NCBI GenBank assembly: GCA_023053545.1
Contig: JAKZAN010000002.1
Coordinates: 10,846,790-10,910,789 of the forward strand
Reading direction: 5' to 3'
DNA from: Lepidurus packardi
Lineage: Eukaryota; Arthropoda; Branchiopoda; Notostraca; Triopsidae
DNA: 64,000 nt
Under the pieces are notes generated by a model, which did not search any database, was not told the DNA's origin, and was given only the letters and a program-made list of their open reading frames with translations. Below are positions 33,501-45,152 of the stretch, in pieces. A program made the translations under genes and the position numbers. Every line of letters starts with the position of its first letter. Position 1 is the first letter of the stretch.

Positions 33501-36500
33501 GCTCGGGCATTCATTAATGTTTGATGCTTTATGGCTTTCATGACGTCTTCCGTTGCATCTATTGGAAAGCTGGTTAGCATATCTATGGTTGGTAGTATGT
33601 CCATTGGAAAAGTGTCTATAATATAAAAGGCAAGCCGTCAAATTTTTATTGAGGATTTTTTGGTTTTTACCAGACAGGTCATAGAAGAAAATACAAATAT
33701 AGATTTGTTGTTGCTTCCAGAAACCTTCGCAGGAGGAAACATTGTAGGCTTCTTCTAAAAGGATTGGGAACTAAGTGCTAGCAGGTAAATGGCGTTAGTG
33801 TACGGGGGTGCCTTGTTTTACTTAAAAGAACCATAAGAAGCAAGTAGCGAGGATAGAAAGACGAGCTTTTGTCAGAGGTGTAGTCTCCTCTTTCGATTGA
33901 ATTGCCCCAGTTTGGCCCTGCACACTCTACTGTATTATCGTGTTTGTTCGTTGTTATTGACGAAGAGCGATTGTGCAGCAACAATACGCATCGCTCTGTC
34001 GATATCGAACTTCCATTGAACGAGGACAAGACCTACTTTCTATTCAAAGAGACACTGCAGCACGCAACATTCATTATTGACGACCCGGTAGGCTTCTTTT
34101 ACTTGTTCACACCCTCAACATAAGGGAGCCCAAGACACATTTAGAGCTGGTGTTTCGTGCTTCATAAAAGCCGTCTGCTAATGTCTGCATCAGTAGTAAC
34201 ATTATAAAAGTTTCTTTATGACCTGCTTTATATTCGATGGCTTGACCAGACATAGTCTAGACAAAAATGAAAACTAGCAATACCGTGTTACCAGGCTCTT
34301 TAATCTTCCTGACAGCAATACAGCCGTTGACTTAACAAACTTGGGGATTTGCTGCAAATATTTCTGTCAGGAAGATGTCGTTTAGCAGACGAAGTCATAG
34401 GCTTCGTAGCGAATGTGATATGTTTGCCACGTTCTAGCGAAAGTAGTTGGCACGGATGATTTCCAGACCTGTCGAGCGTTTTTAGTAGTACGTTCCGTAT
34501 GTTGCAAAGTCCACGGCATACTCCAAGAGTTTAAGCGTTGTTAGAAACAAACGAATCGCCGGTCCTAAAGTTGTACTTTTACACCCCCAAATGGAACAAT
34601 GCCGTGTCCAGAAGGATTTATTGTCGGATATGCTCTCGTTAATCCATTTTAACAAACACGTCTCGCTCGTTTACCTTTCTGGTAAAAGGTATACTTAGTA
34701 AAGGAATACAGTGCTATACTTTATGAAAGCTTATTTGTGGTACACCCGCAGCATTCCCAACCGTAAGGATGTATCATCAAAAGTTACAAAAGTCTGAAGC
34801 AAAGGTAGAAATAGAGCCGGAAATGGGTTTGAGATCCAACTTTCTCCCCAAGGAGTTGGCACAAAAATTACATGGGCATTGTGGACCGAGAGGATATTTT
34901 TTTTTAAGGGATTGCCAGTTTGGCGAAACTAGTTTTTCTCGCTCCTTGCTTAAGATCCCATTTAAATTTTAAAAGCATCTAGTTATAACTTCCCGTCGAG
35001 TTTTATCGCTCAGTAGGACAAAAGCGAAGTACCAATTTACCGCACATTGTTTGTTATACTGTGCTGTGCAACGTTCTAGTTGAACTGTTAACCTTTCTTC
35101 TCCAGTAATTAATGCCAGTACATTTCTAACTTTACTCCACTCTAGGAAAACAATACCCATTCAGATATTAGAAGAGAACAGCTATGAAAAGGACGTGCTT
35201 TTCTATGTGGAGCTCGGAGAGCCCCGACATCTCTCAGGTAATATTCAAACATTTGTCATGGCAAGTACGGTAAATACTTACAACGTTTTCTGTGTATATA
35301 TGTGAAACCTTGACGTAACTTGTTTATTCCTCGATGTACGTACTCCCTGGTCCTGCTCATTTGCTGTGAGTCTTATTGGTCCGTTTTTAAGATTGTGCCG
35401 TGCACTTCTATTATACATGTACCATCCGTATCGTAGAAGTTGGCTGTAGTCGCTTAAACCGTAATTCCTCCCGAAAGACAGGGGCAGATGTAGACAATAC
35501 CTTACAAAAACCCCTGACTTAGGTCCAGTTGTGTAGAAGTATCTCGCTAGAAAAGTAGATAGTGGCTGCAAGTTCAGCACGCATTATGCATGAACGGTTT
35601 TACCGAAGTTCCTTTCAACGACAGCGACAACTTGGTTGCACCAAAAGCTGTGACTCACTCTTCACAATCGGAAAACTGATCGGTCTTCTTTATCTCCCCT
35701 CGGCCCTTCTGCAGATGTGGAAGGGAGTATGCAGAACTATGACAAGGATCACTTGAGTGATGAAGAGCGAGTAGCCCTGCAGGGAAAACCCCGACTGGGC
35801 GACGTCACGATCGCGCAAATTCGAATCAAAGAAAGCAAGGAGTTTAAGGTGAGCTTTTACTCGGGATACGTATTTCTTCTCCTCATAATTACCCTGTAGT
35901 TGCTCTCCGGCTTTTATTTTTATGGAAGCCACAGCAGGAGATCTCTTGTTTATGCATGTAAATGGAAGCATGTGTCCTCGATGAATTGTTAAATTTTTCT
36001 TTTACGCATTATGTATTTAGAACACCGTCGACAAGCTTGTTCAGCGAACAAACGCCTCAATACTGGTGGGAACCTCCACATGGAAGGAGCAGTTTATTGA
36101 AGCCATTACCGTCAGTCCAGGTAACTTTCCTCTCAGTAGTTAATAAAAAGGGAAAAGATTTCAGCGCAGTGTAAGAAAAAAAAGTGCAAGTGTGGAGATA
36201 GTCGTCAGGATTGCTGGCATATCCGTGGGGGCAAACCTCGTGGGACTTGACCCGAGAAAGAAGAATGACTTCAGTATCACTATCGGTTTTTTCCCCCCTT
36301 TTAGATGTTGACGAAGACGGAGAGGAAACCATGCCTTCATGCGGAGACTACATCTTGCATTTTATTACAGTGTTTTGGAAGATTTTGTTCGCCTTTGTGC
36401 CTCCAACAGGTAAAAACTTCTAAATATTAATTAGGCTCATGGGACTAGGCGTTGGGAAACCCAAACAACGTACTGTATAGTACTTTGCACAAACTGAAGG

Positions 36501-38083
36501 CCTTAGTAAAATCTGCGGCTGCGACTTATTACTTTCAAAATAGCTTGGCCTAATTGAAAACGGCTGCAGTGTGGATTTATGCAACCTTATAAACAGCTCA
36601 CTGTTGACGCAACGCGCTAACACTCGGGGAATATATCAACAACAATCGTTTTAGAAGCATAGATACAGTAACACTTTTTTCGCTCTTGGAACTTTTTCTC
36701 TTTTTAATCGCAACCTTTAAACCTAGTTCGTACCTCTCGTTTATGTAAACTGATCGTGGGAGCTTCAATGTCTATGTGAAAGTCTTTATTTTCAAGTTCT
36801 TTTTATTTGTTCTTCAGCTTTCAACGGCGGGTATCTTACTTTTGTGGTCTCTATTACCTTGATTGGAGCACTTACGGCATTTATTGGCGACTTGGCATCT
36901 CAAATGGGTTGCACAGTGTGTTTAAAAGACTCCGTGACCGCTATTGCCTTTGTAGCATTAGGAACATCGATCCCAGGTGAAGAGGCATCTTCAGCCAAGG
37001 TCTATGCACGATCTTTAAAGAAATAAAAAGCGGCATGGCATGGTCCGGGTCCGTGCATAGGCGCATGTGGTTCTTCGTTAACACGTCTTCGGGTATATTT
37101 TGGTATTTCTCTAGCGAGCAGTATCTTACCTACAAGGCTGATGGGTTTATATTTGTATGGTTAATGGTACTAATGTACACACCCGAAGCGTGCGTAGGAT
37201 ACATACATCATAACATAGTTCCGTGATGGAATTTAGTCATACTAACACACAAAACCCTTGGTATTGTCATGTACGTAGATCGCTTGGGAGGATGGTTGTG
37301 TTTTTGGGTGGCTATCATCTGGATCGGAATTTTGACCGCCATTATTGGGGATGTTGCCTCAGGATTTGGATGCTCCATAGCATTAAAGGACTCGGTGACA
37401 GCAATAGCTTTTGTAGCTCTGGGTACTAGTGTCCCAGGTAACTATCCACAAGCACTTCCACTATGTTTGCATGCGTGTGTTTAGTGGAAGTTTGTTGAGA
37501 CTTCGTGGTGTTGACGTTGTGTGCCGAGAAATTTGCGCTTGTAGGTCGTTAACACGTAACCCCTCCTCCCAGATTTTCGCTATCTAATAGCATTGTTGTG
37601 TCTTTAAAATAGACACTTTTGCCAGCAAAGTTTCCGCCGTACAAGACAAATACGCTGACGCTTCGATTGGCAATGTGACGGGCAGCAATGCTGTCAACGT
37701 CTTCCTCGGCATTGGCATTGCTTGGTCCATAGCTGCTATTTACCATGCTTGGCACGGACGACCCTTCAAAGTACAGCCTGGAAAGTACGATTCAGTTTCT
37801 TCCTAATTCGTTTTTCTCTTTCTTAATTATCTTCAATTGCCTAATTTACTGACGGATTTTTTTTTGTTTTTCGTACAGTTTGGCCTTTAGCGTAACATTA
37901 TTTTGTTCGACAGCCTTCATTGCTTTGACGATAATGATGCTTCGCCGGGCCAAGCGAGTTGGAGGCGAATTGGGCGGACCTAAAAATTACAAATATGCGA
38001 CCAGTTGTATCTTCGTATGTTTATGGCTATTTTACGTTGCGATGTCTTCCTTAGAAGCTTATGGTTATATCCAAGGCTTCTAA
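30534..38083 (+). CDS. Calx: Na+/Ca2+ exchanger CALX (SLC8/NCX family)
   Basis: Plasma-membrane antiporter that swaps about three Na+ for one Ca2+. Exons 30534-32371, 35146-35237, 35715-35848, 36021-36120, 36305-36409, one of 36818-36976 or 37279-37437, 37613-37784 and 37879-38083 give 934 residues with either alternative. Order: signal peptide; N-terminal helices with the alpha-1 repeat (LTLMALGSSAPEILLS); cytosolic loop with a basic XIP-like segment (RMLLYKYLSKNYRMNRR); Calx-beta 1 with its acidic Ca2+ site (VIDDDVFEEDEHF); Calx-beta 2 (DDDHCGIFNL onward); then C-terminal helices with the alpha-2 repeat (LKDSVTAIAFVALGTS) and an end in LEAYGYIQGF. Exon 1 is unusually large and intron 1 is 2.77 kb. 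The two alternative exons are the same length and phase, so splicing can pick one. Confidence 0.97.
32372..35145 (+). other. CALX intron 1 (2.77 kb)
   Basis: Long intron within the Calx-beta 2 coding region, GTAAGT to TCTAG. Several 60-80 codon frames occur on both strands, for example plus 33902-34123, but none has similarity or splice context. A B-box-like GGCTTCGATCC near 33126 is not part of a foldable tRNA. I see no nested gene. Confidence 0.5.
36818..36976 (+). other. Calx: CALX alternative alpha-2 exon, version a
   Basis: 159 bp, phase 1 at both ends, flanked by TTCAG and GTGAAG. Encodes AFNGGYLTFVVSITLIGALT..., then GDLASQMGCTVCLKDSVTA...GTSIP. Vertebrate-like residues include AFIGDLAS. 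Compare with version b at 37279. Confidence 0.9.
37279..37437 (+). other. Calx: CALX alternative alpha-2 exon, version b
   Basis: 159 bp, phase 1 at both ends, flanked by CGTAG and GTAACT. Encodes DRLGGWLCFWVAIIWIGILT..., then GDVASGFGCSIALKDSVTA...GTSVP. By my count 35 of 53 residues match version a; the ion-binding half is nearly identical and the preceding helix diverges. Confidence 0.9.
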
Positions 38084-38089
38084 AAAGCA

Positions 38090-40070
38090 GTGAAGACTAT
38101 TAAAACAAAATTAGCAGTCTAGTTTGTCGGTTGAAACGCGTATCATCGCGAATTCATTTTTACCTCGTTAAAGAAAAAACAAATAAGATCCCTTTGTAAG
38201 ATCATTGTAAGATCATTATAAGGGCACACCACACAAAAGTAACGATTGAGAAAAGCTAATCGCCTTGATTGTCAAGGCTTGGTCTTTAACCAGACTGCCT
38301 CGAATATTTACGAAAGAAAAGGAAAAAAAACGAGTTGGCATTGTCCTTACCTCAACACTTACCCCTATTCAAATTCTGCTACATCTTAGAGAGACCAGCG
38401 TAGGGGCTGGTCTAACATTCCCGTTTGTTCATTTACCTCTTCTACCTTTATCTTCCTCATCATCACTTCTTACAGCTTCTATACTCTATTCCTTGTCCCG
38501 GATTAATGATAGATTAAACTCTTTCCGGACATTTGCCTAGATCTTTCTTAATTACTACGTTTTGCCTGAACTTTCAGTTTCAATTCAAGCAGGGTTCCCT
38601 CTTGCATGCTCTCCCTATACCTCTATTTGAGCCTATACGCACATGTTTCAAAACCCGGTGAACAGTGAAGCCACTTTATCATCCGCAATATTCTGGCTTC
38701 TCGTTCTTAACACATATTTCATTTGCGTACTTGTTATCTTCGTAGGATTTGGAATGCGACGAAGTATCGGAAGGGACAGTCCTCCTTTTTGTTTTTCCTG
38801 TTAGGTTGTCCAAATGAGACCAAAAGGTAAACGGTTTACGTTGAAGGAGATTGTGTTTATCTCCTGTTTGCTAAATGCACTTTCAACAACTCTGAAATAT
38901 GTCGAAAGGGGAAATCAGTGCAGTGCCAAGCTATGTTTATAGATATGAATGTCCTATAATTCCTATACCCCAGTTCGTTCTAGTCGCAGTTCATGATCAC
39001 GTGGTACAATTTTAGGCGCTGATTGTTAAGTTTCAAATATTAACCCGGTCCCTCTTAAACTTCTTAGAAAACGTGAGTTTCAATACTACCACATAAAAAA
39101 CGCACTGTTCTGTATCGATTTGCCAAAGAGCTGCTCGAAAAGACAGTAGAAATTACGGCTGCCATTTTTTTCACCTTTGATTTTGTGGCTCTATTTTTTT
39201 CTTCCCTTTGTCTTCTTGATATCCTATATATTCTTCATCGGAAGAACAACGAACCAATTTTGTGCCTGTGTTCTCTCCATAGATCGAAAGTACAGATCCC
39301 ATCCGTAGTCAAGTAGAGGGAAGGGTGACAACGAAGCAAGCTTGTTACTTGCATGGTGTATTCTTAGTCGATGACAAATTGGTTAAGTTGGTCCTGAGAT
39401 CCAATTCAGTGCTGCTGCTAATTAAAAAAAGACAAGTTGAGTAGAACGCATAGGAATTAAAACAATCGATTTGACCATTCTTGTCTCCTTAAAGTATCAC
39501 TTCTCCCAAGTTCTTGAAGGTGGAATTTCCTATAGCCCAGTAATATTTTCACACTGACTACTCTCCCCTTTTGTCTTGTATCGGCATTGCTATGGGTGTA
39601 ATAAAATGGCTCGAGTTCTGTGCAGAATATTTGCTTAAGCAGTCATGTGTAGACAGCATAGCGTTAAACACGAATTTCTTCCCATTTAAACCATAGCACA
39701 AGTCTGCTACGGGTCCCAGGCAGAGGCTGCGTAAGTACAAACAGCGTATAAAAAAGCTTACAAACATGTCAGACGCCGGTTTATTTTAGTTGGGATTGCA
39801 TGTCAATTCTCTCTGTTATGTTCCGTTAGTGTAGTCGCTTTCAAAGCAAAATTCGCGTGATTGTCTAATTCCGTTCCTAGTTTTTCTTGGCCCCTGTTGT
39901 AAAAACCTCGAGTCAATGCGTTTGTTGTTGTGGGGGCTTTTCTAGAAACATGCAAAATGGGATAATAGTTTTCACTTTCATCTAATATCCTTTCCTAAAC
40001 ATTCCTAATCGTAATTTCCTTTCTTCTGGGGACTTACAAAGAAAGAAAGATAAAAAGAATATGCCTTGAA
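38090..40070. other. Intergenic region between CALX and the ZC2HC1 gene
   Basis: About 2 kb with no recognisable gene; presumably the CALX 3' UTR at the left and the promoter of the next gene at the right. Confidence 0.45.
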
Positions 40071-40085
40071 ATTCAAATGCAGGCA

Positions 40086-40181
40086 ATGGGAGCTTCATGC
40101 TCAACAGCACGAGACCCAGAAAAAGAGCCGGAGGGACTTCCTGTGAATCTTGAGCATAACCCAGTCCATGGCCAGGTGCTA
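40086..40181 (+). other. Possible alternative first exon with a myristoylation start
   Basis: An ATG at 40086 opens MGASCSTARDPEKEPEG and stays open to phase-0 donors CAG|GTGCTA (40181) or CAG|GTATAC further on. Either could splice in frame to the ZC2HC1 exon at 41556. MGASCS fits an N-myristoylation and palmitoylation motif, so this would give a membrane-anchored isoform. No transcript evidence is available to me. Confidence 0.35.
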
Positions 40182-40850
40182 ACACCACGGCCATCCACTG
40201 CTCAGTTCCCTGTGCAACGAAGAAACCTTAGCTACTGCATATTTACCTCCGTGAGACTGCTAATTGAAGTTAAAAGGAGCAAAATCCAGCGACAGGTATA
40301 CAACTCATATCATACAAATTGAAAGTTCGCGGATTGACGGATATTAATGTGATGGGTCAAAACAAACACAAAAGATGAGCTTGTGAGTGGTGTTTCCGCA
40401 TTACTTTCCTCTTGCAATACCCTTAATGTAACGTTTACTCGTCGAACCGTGCCAGAGCATCCACCCTCGCTCGGTGCTCTCTTTGCCGTACCCAAACGGC
40501 CGTGTAAGGTGTGATGTTCAGCGAAGCAGGTGAGTCATGGCCAAGCAGACCATATATGGTGGTATATTTTTAATTTCACTGGTATTTCTCCTTCCTTTTG
40601 GCATTTGTCAAGGTTGTATACGTGACAAGACTTGTAAGCTCACGCGAGTAATATACTTGGCACGTCATTAAATGCTGCGGCTTATAGTGCGTGGGCGCAA
40701 CAATGAAAGTATAGACCAACAAGCCAGCTGGGCTATGTGGGTTTAATTTGAAAATATAAGAGATTTCTTTCTCTGTTTGACAGTTGTGTGGACTTGTAAT
40801 CTCAGGTTTTCTTTCTCTGTGTAGATTAGTTTTCTGACGTCAAAACAAAA

Positions 40851-43749
40851 ATGATTCCGCGCCTCAGTCAGACCCGCGAGAATTCCTCGGTATCACCGCT
40901 TCTTCTCATGAAGGTAACAAGTTTGAAATTGTTCTGCCAAAGCAAAGGGCAAGCGGAAGATATTTTACGATATGCAACTATCATGGTAGCTCTATTAAGA
41001 CAATTATTATTTATTACTCTGATCTTGTTTTGTTTGCTAAACAAAATAAAAGTTTTATTGCAAGTTCGAGATGACATTTCAATAGAGAAAAAGGGCAATT
41101 TACGGGTGGCATTGAACTGCAACAATTGCCATAGGGGTTATTAGTAACATAATAATACACATGGCAGGGGGAGAACAGAACACAATCGACCGCGCCTGAC
41201 AATTCGAGCTTGTTCCGGCTGCTTGTATTCTATTCGAATCAATAGTTCTACCAGGGGATACGTGGTACGAGCAACTTGACGCGCCACAGCAAGCTGGGCA
41301 TGCTGATGACCATAACAGTTCGTACACGGAGCGTGGTTTGCAGGCAAAACTAGTGGCGTTAATTGCTTAGTTAACAAACTTCTTGTTCTCAACCATAGAA
41401 GCTGGTACACAGACAGGCTTGCGTTTATCAAGTGCTTTTAGCTTGTAATGAATGCGTATTGTATGCTAATGTGTGTGTGTGTTTCACCGCCAAAGTTGTA
41501 TGTTTTAACATAACATAGCTCACTCTTAACGGCTCTTTCATGATTATCTTTCTAGGCCCGCTTCCAGTACCAGCAACGAGAAGACGCAGAACAAAAGCTT
41601 TTCGACATGCTGGAGCAAAAAAACCACCATCGCGGTGCAGCTGTGCCAAATCAGCGAAGTAACAGCAATAGTGCATCTTCGAATGTATCGCTGTCATCTT
41701 CCCTGGGTTCGTCTGTCGCTTCCTCCCTGGAATCGACTGGAAGTGGTGCTGGGAAGGTGCTCTCCCAAGTGTTTTTGTTTATCGCGCATTTAAACATATT
41801 TGTTTTATCTCAAAGGTGAGGCAGATGTTTGAAGAACGTCGGAGTCTTAATTCTACGTTAACCGGACCGAACGCTTTCGGCAGGCCTCCAAAAAACCCGA
41901 CTCGCACTTCTCCTACAAAAGGTTACGACAAGAGTTATCCCTTGGATCCGATAACGGGAGACAAAAAGATTAATACGTTTGGGTGGAATCGGCCACCTAA
42001 ATCTAAGGCAGCTGCTGCGGGTTCCGTCAGTCCCAGTGGGGAGTCGCCAGCAAGTTCCGAGCTACGTCGTAGCAAAAGTCAGCATCAGATCGAGGGGACT
42101 ATTGAATCCCGACTACCAAGCAAAGTTCAAAGCATGAATAATTTGTCAGATCCTCATCAGAACGCAAAGGTCAACGGCAGGTCCAAATTGTCATCGAATC
42201 GATTCGGCTACAGTACCCCGAGTCAAAGCGAGCACTCGAAACTAGATCATGCGTTGAGTGGCTTGGAGCTGGATGAAACGGCACTAGCTTGGCTTAGACA
42301 ACAAGCTGATGAAAAAAAGGAGATTGAAGAAAAAGCCCGCATTCGTGAGGAGCAATTACTGAACACCATTCGTCAGCAGCAAACGGAACTGGAGAGGTTA
42401 CGGTTAGCTGCCGCAGCGGCGGAAGTAAAGGCCAAGGTAGAGCTCTTTTCCATCTCTTTTTCTCCTATTTTTCTCTAAAAACTGACGCCATTCGCGTAGT
42501 TTATGAAAGTAAAGAGGAAATCGGGGTGACAGTTACGATTTCTATGAATGAGAACGGCTGTTGTGATAACGTGGAAGGTTAGAGAATGGGTCGATAGGGT
42601 CAAGGCAAACTTGGGGGAGCATTACCATAGCAACTTCAGTGTGCGTGGTCAACAGAGAAAAAGCGAATTCGAATCAAGCGCCCGGATACATTTCTAATGG
42701 TTCCCACTATTACATCCATAATTATTAATATTATTTTTGCTTTCATTGTAGGCATCCACTGCGGTTCCCAAGCCGCCTGTCCAAACCAATCGCCGTGCGA
42801 ACACAAGAAGCTTATCAAGCTCTACGGACGAAAGCGAAGATTTTACACAACCCAAGTCCGAAACCATTTCAAAAGGGCGAAACCCTTACAAACTCAAAGT
42901 GTTTATCTTACATTGATCCTGTCAATGTTTCTGAAAAAGTTTTTAATTAAATCTGCGTATCTTAGGTCCCTGCAGCTGCAGCAGGAGTGCCTAAACCAAA
43001 ACCGACGCTCGCTCCGAAGCCAAGACCGGCACCGCCTAGACAAGTCCAGGCAGAAGCAGTACAACCAGCAAAAAAGCCTGCCATAACCTCAAAACCCGCA
43101 GTCGTTAATGCGTCTAGTTCAAATAAACCAACAGCAGTGCCCCCGGGGAATAAGAATGTTTCGAAGAGTTTAGCCAGAGAACCACCTACAACTTCCGGAG
43201 ATAGAGAACGGCCCCGGCCTCCCCCTGCTGATGGTTTAGTAGCTTGCTCCATTTGTGGCAGATACTTTGCGTCCGACCGGGTGGAGAAGCACGAAACGGT
43301 TTGCAAGAAAACCACGCAGAAAAAGCGGAAAGTCTTTGACGTTACCAAGATGCGCGTTCAGGGAACCGAAGCCGAGAGCTATGTGATGACTACTACAAAA
43401 AAGGGTGCTAAATCGGCTGTCCGGACTCCCAAAGTGGAGCAACAAGTGAGTCCAAACACGTTTACGACTTGTGTATCAAGTTAATAATCGGTTTTATCGT
43501 TCTTAGGGAGCAATTTCAGCCAAGTCGGACTGGCGCAAAAAGAGAGAGTCGTTTTTGGAAGCCATGCGTCAAGCCAAGACGGTCCAAAAACACTTGGCAG
43601 CGGGGGGTGATCTTAGGGATTTGCCGCCACCGCCCCCGTCGGATACATCAGACTACGTACAGTGCCCGCACTGTTCAAGGCGGTTTGCTCCAGGAGCTGC
43701 AGAGAGACATATCCCGAAGTGTGCTAACATAAAGTCAAACAAAAAGTAA
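40851..43749 (+). CDS. Zc2hc1: C2HC zinc-finger protein of the ZC2HC1 (FAM164) family
   Basis: Exons 40851-40913, 41556-41756, 41816-42436, 42752-42898, 42966-43445 and 43507-43749 give 584 residues, all junctions in phase 0. The N-terminal part (FQYQQREDAEQKLFDMLEQ, then a Ser-rich run) is low complexity. A coiled coil (about residues 240-295; LNTIRQQQTELERLRLAAA) and a Pro/Lys/Ala-rich linker follow. Near the C terminus are two C2HC fingers: CSICGRYFASDRVEKHETVC and CPHCSRRFAPGAAERHIPKC. The paired fingers define the family, whose molecular role is poorly known; some members are linked to cilia or the cytoskeleton. I chose the ATG at 40851 because its exon splices in phase; an upstream alternative first exon is possible. 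AATAAA at 43796-43801. It converges with the thymidylate kinase gene. Confidence 0.9.
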
Positions 43750-43795
43750 ATATGGGACACGGGAGCAGTTACAGTTAACATCGGCTTATCGATAT

Positions 43796-43801
43796 AATAA
43801 A
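43796..43801 (+). terminator. Polyadenylation signal of the ZC2HC1 gene
   Basis: AATAAA about 47 nt after the stop codon. Confidence 0.6.
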
Positions 43802-44087
43802 TCCTTTGCTGTGCTATTGTGCACAAATCTTCAAAGTCCCAGCACAATTTGAACGATGAGAGTCTAACGTGACGAAGAAACGATTGGGACTTGTATACTC
43901 TAAACTGTGCTGTGTTGATCATTTTTAGTCAGGCATCAAGTAATCTTATGACAATTAATCGATGTGATCCATACGAACCCGTCCATTCATAAGTTAATAT
44001 GCAGCATAACCAATAAAGAAATTATAGATTATCAAAAAGGAAAACTATCCAAGCATATACTCCTCGCATATATTTTTTGCAAACATC

Positions 44088-44996
44088 TCATTTAGTCCAC
44101 AAAGTTGAGATTGGAAGATTATTTAAGCGAACTTTAGTTATAACATCCAAAGACGCCTGTCGCACTTGGTTGTGCACTGCTTCGACGGACTTCTTGGCGT
44201 CTATGACAACCCACGTCTCATCTTTTAAGGCTAGGTAATTATTCCGAACTTTTTCTTGGAAACTTGCTATTTCATAACGTTCTCCGCCGAATTCACCCCG
44301 GGTTTCTGCTACTTCAGCGCTTACGTCTAAGAACACCACCAGGTCCGGTTTAGGCAAACCCACGTCCGGTTGTTTACACCAGTCAAAATTCAGACCCTAC
44401 ACAAACGTATCCTCAAGTTGCGAAAAAGTAGGGGAAAAAAAGTGAAATAAAATATAAGTTACTTTGGCAGCCGAGAAAGCAACGCCGGAATAGGCGTAAC
44501 GATCAATAATAACGTTAGTTCCCTCTAGCAACTTCTTCCGCACGATTGGCCTTTAAAAAAAATCCCTCTTTTAAGAATTAAGATAAATCACTCAGTACAA
44601 TTTGCTTTTGCGGTACTTACATGAGTTCCCACCTATTTGCGGAGAAGAGGAGATGGATGACTTGATCTTCCATTTCTGATTTCCGTGTTAGATACTCATT
44701 GATCAAGGATCCCATCAATGTTGTTCTTTCTGTAATATAGAAAATACAATTAAGCTTTCCGAGCTCTTATTAATTTAGATTAATTAGTAATAATTCACTT
44801 GTTTAATGCGAAGCTAACCTGGAAATCTCATGACATCCATAGATAAGTTTTGGTTTCTGAGTGCTTCTGCAAGCATAGCGCATTGTGTCGTTTTACCGCT
44901 TTTATCCCCTCCTTCGAAAACAATTAAAGTTCCTCTGCCCATCGCTGTGTATGGTAATAAAAAAGGAAAAAGCTTGGCAACAGGGAATAATCTCAT
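44088..44996 (-). CDS. Dtymk: Thymidylate (dTMP) kinase
   Basis: Phosphorylates dTMP to dTDP with ATP, the last dTTP-specific step of DNA precursor synthesis. From the second ATG (44942), exons 44942-44819, 44729-44621, 44550-44463 and 44396-44088 give 209 residues, close to the human enzyme. Motifs: P-loop [27 protein letters not shown], the [15 protein letters not shown] active-site segment, and [16 protein letters not shown], typical of the eukaryotic enzyme. An in-frame ATG 54 nt upstream (44996) adds [18 protein letters not shown], which is basic and hydrophobic with no acidic residue, so a mitochondrial form is possible. The Tango1 start lies only 157 bp away on the opposite strand. Confidence 0.96.
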
Positions 44997-45152
44997 GAAC
45001 AAGATCAAAAACCCCGCACTATTGAAACTTGTTTACTGTTTTCTCACGAGTCATATGATTTTTCCGAAGCTCCGCCCTTTTTGCCCAGTTGGCAGTTTGA
45101 AGGCGGAGTGTTGCGCGGCGACTTGCCGGCCCAAAGTTTTCAAGAAAACAAA
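44997..45152. promoter_or_regulatory. Divergent promoter region of thymidylate kinase and Tango1
   Basis: About 157 bp separate the first ATGs of two genes on opposite strands, so their core promoters must share this spacer. No TATA box is evident, as expected for housekeeping genes. Confidence 0.6.

Noticed and set aside
33902..34123. 73-codon plus-strand frame in CALX intron 1
   Set aside because: No similarity, no fitting phase with the flanking exons, and the exchanger model is complete without it.
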